Made by a program: the position numbers and the translations under genes. From JAYZBC01 sp036339375 (GTDB taxonomy: Bacteria; Pseudomonadota; Alphaproteobacteria; MPNO01; UBA2964), in the NCBI GenBank assembly GCA_036339375.1, contig JAYZBC010000079.1, positions 1 to 5,132 of the forward strand: a stretch of DNA of 5,132 nt, given 5' to 3'. The notes beneath the pieces are model-generated. The model did not search any database. It worked only from the letters and a program-made list of their open reading frames with translations, and had not been told where the DNA came from. The number at the start of each line of letters is the position of its first letter. Positions within the stretch are counted from its first letter, which is position 1. Shown here piece after piece: positions 4,096-5,132 of the stretch.

Positions 4096-5132
4096 ATGCA
4101 AAAAGCAAAAAGCGATAGGGTTAACAGAGATGCCATTTGGGCTAATGCTAACACGACCCGTGTTCCTTTTGAAGTTTATAAAGATGGTAATGTATACGCT
4201 AATGAGATGGAAAAAATCTTTTATGGTGCTACATGGAATTATGTGGGTCTTGAAAGCGAGATACCTAAAGTCGGTGACTTCCGTCGCAATTTTATTGGTG
4301 AACGCGAAGTTTTAATGATCCGTAAAGATGACGGCTTAATCTCTGTAATAGAAAATCGTTGCGCTCATCGTGGGGCACAACTTTGCCAAAAACTTTCTGG
4401 AAATACGGGAAACAGCATTACTTGTCCTTATCATCAGTGGAACTATACGCTTGACGGAGAATTAACGGGCATGCCTTTTAAACGCGGGATTAAAGGCAAG
4501 GGGGGGCTGAACCAGAACTTTGATATGAAGCAACACGGCCTTCGTAAACTTCGTGTTGAAACCTTAAACGGGGTTATTTTTGCAAGCTTTCAAGGCAACG
4601 TCCCAACACTGAAGGAATATTTGGGGCCAGAAATGTTTAAATACTTTACTCGAATTTTTGACGGGCGGAATATTCGTGTTGTTGGCTATCAGCGCCAGGT
4701 AATTGATAGTAACTGGAAACTCCAAATGGAAAATTTAAAAGACCCGTACCATGCGGGAATTCTGCATCTTTTTCTAATTTCTTTTGGGTTGTTCCGCCTT
4801 GATCAAAAATCAAGATGTTTAGTCGATGATACAAAAGGCCATTCTGTCCTTATGACCGAACGAGGTTCAGAAGAAGGTCAAGAAGACACTGGAGGAGTAA
4901 GAATTGCGGCTCCTGATTTCTCGCTAACTGATCATACTCTAATTGAACCGCGTAAGGAATTTCCTGACGAGGTAACACTTTCTATCCAAACGCTGTTTCC
5001 CAGTATAATAATTCAAGCACAATGTAATACCTTGGCAACACGTCACGTCATCCCAAAAGGACCGGGCAGTCATGAGTTGATTTGGACCTTTTTTGGCTTT
5101 GAAGATGATGATGAAAACATGAAAACACTTCG
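4096..5132 (+). CDS. Rieske ring-hydroxylating oxygenase alpha subunit, partial (3' end outside window)
   Basis: An open frame of 345 codons runs off the right edge, so the C-terminal part is missing. The N-terminal Rieske domain carries NRCAHRG (87-93) and CPYHQW (110-115), giving the [2Fe-2S] ligands Cys89, His91, Cys110 and His113. The catalytic domain carries MENLKDPYHAGILH (211-224), with Asp216 as the bridging residue between centres and His219 and His224 as mononuclear iron ligands. The third carboxylate ligand is expected near the lost C-terminus. The NLKDPYHA-LH form recalls anthranilate-dioxygenase-type (AndAc-like) alpha subunits, but an aromatic substrate cannot be named. These enzymes add dioxygen to aromatic rings using electrons from a ferredoxin/reductase, whose genes, with any beta subunit, would be expected past the edge. 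GGAAA at 4085-4089 is 6 nt before the ATG. It is divergent from the RidA-like gene, suggesting shared control. No signal peptide or membrane segment is visible. Confidence 0.92.
   Translation, partial: MQKAKSDRVNRDAIWANANTTRVPFEVYKDGNVYANEMEKIFYGATWNYVGLESEIPKVGDFRRNFIGEREVLMIRKDDGLISVIENRCAHRGAQLCQKLSGNTGNSITCPYHQWNYTLDGELTGMPFKRGIKGKGGLNQNFDMKQHGLRKLRVETLNGVIFASFQGNVPTLKEYLGPEMFKYFTRIFDGRNIRVVGYQRQVIDSNWKLQMENLKDPYHAGILHLFLISFGLFRLDQKSRCLVDDTKGHSVLMTERGSEEGQEDTGGVRIAAPDFSLTDHTLIEPRKEFPDEVTLSIQTLFPSIIIQAQCNTLATRHVIPKGPGSHELIWTFFGFEDDDENMKTL

Overview
This is a low-GC bacterial window in the style of a marine or free-living proteobacterium. It has compact operons, Shine-Dalgarno sites, a tRNA with an encoded CCA, and many oxygenase genes. 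Trp is encoded by TGG throughout, so the standard bacterial code applies. The taxon cannot be fixed from sequence alone.

Layout. A tRNA-Thr(UGU) lies on the minus strand at 185-259, with a probable intrinsic terminator 3 nt after its CCA. About 425 bases without a convincing gene follow. On the plus strand, 686-1516 encodes a CmcJ/AsaB-type non-heme iron oxygenase. It converges on a minus-strand group read from 3952 down to 1543: a RidA-family protein, a VOC (glyoxalase-fold) protein, a deiodinase-like thioredoxin-fold protein, and a phytanoyl-CoA dioxygenase (PhyH)-family enzyme. Divergent from the RidA gene, the 5' part of a Rieske aromatic-ring-hydroxylating oxygenase alpha subunit runs off the right edge (4096 to beyond 5132).

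The main result is that the deiodinase-like gene looks like one 221-residue selenoprotein gene (2352-3017), not two adjacent ORFs. An in-frame TGA at 2748-2750 sits exactly where vertebrate iodothyronine deiodinases carry selenocysteine (here GSYT-U-PPF). Family sequence continues in the same frame for 131 more codons. A stem-loop with the geometry of a bacterial SECIS begins 11 nt downstream of the TGA. The selenoprotein ORF ends in a 4-nt ATGA overlap with the PhyH gene, which has no clear ribosome binding site of its own. PhyH synthesis may therefore depend on successful selenocysteine insertion.

How the genes may work together (inference). Three mechanistically different iron oxygenases (CmcJ-type, PhyH-type, Rieske) sit beside a reductive-dehalogenase-like selenoprotein, a VOC protein and a reactive-enamine/imine deaminase-like protein. 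This resembles a catabolic or detoxification locus for an aromatic, possibly halogenated or nitrogen-containing, compound. No substrate can be assigned from the sequence.
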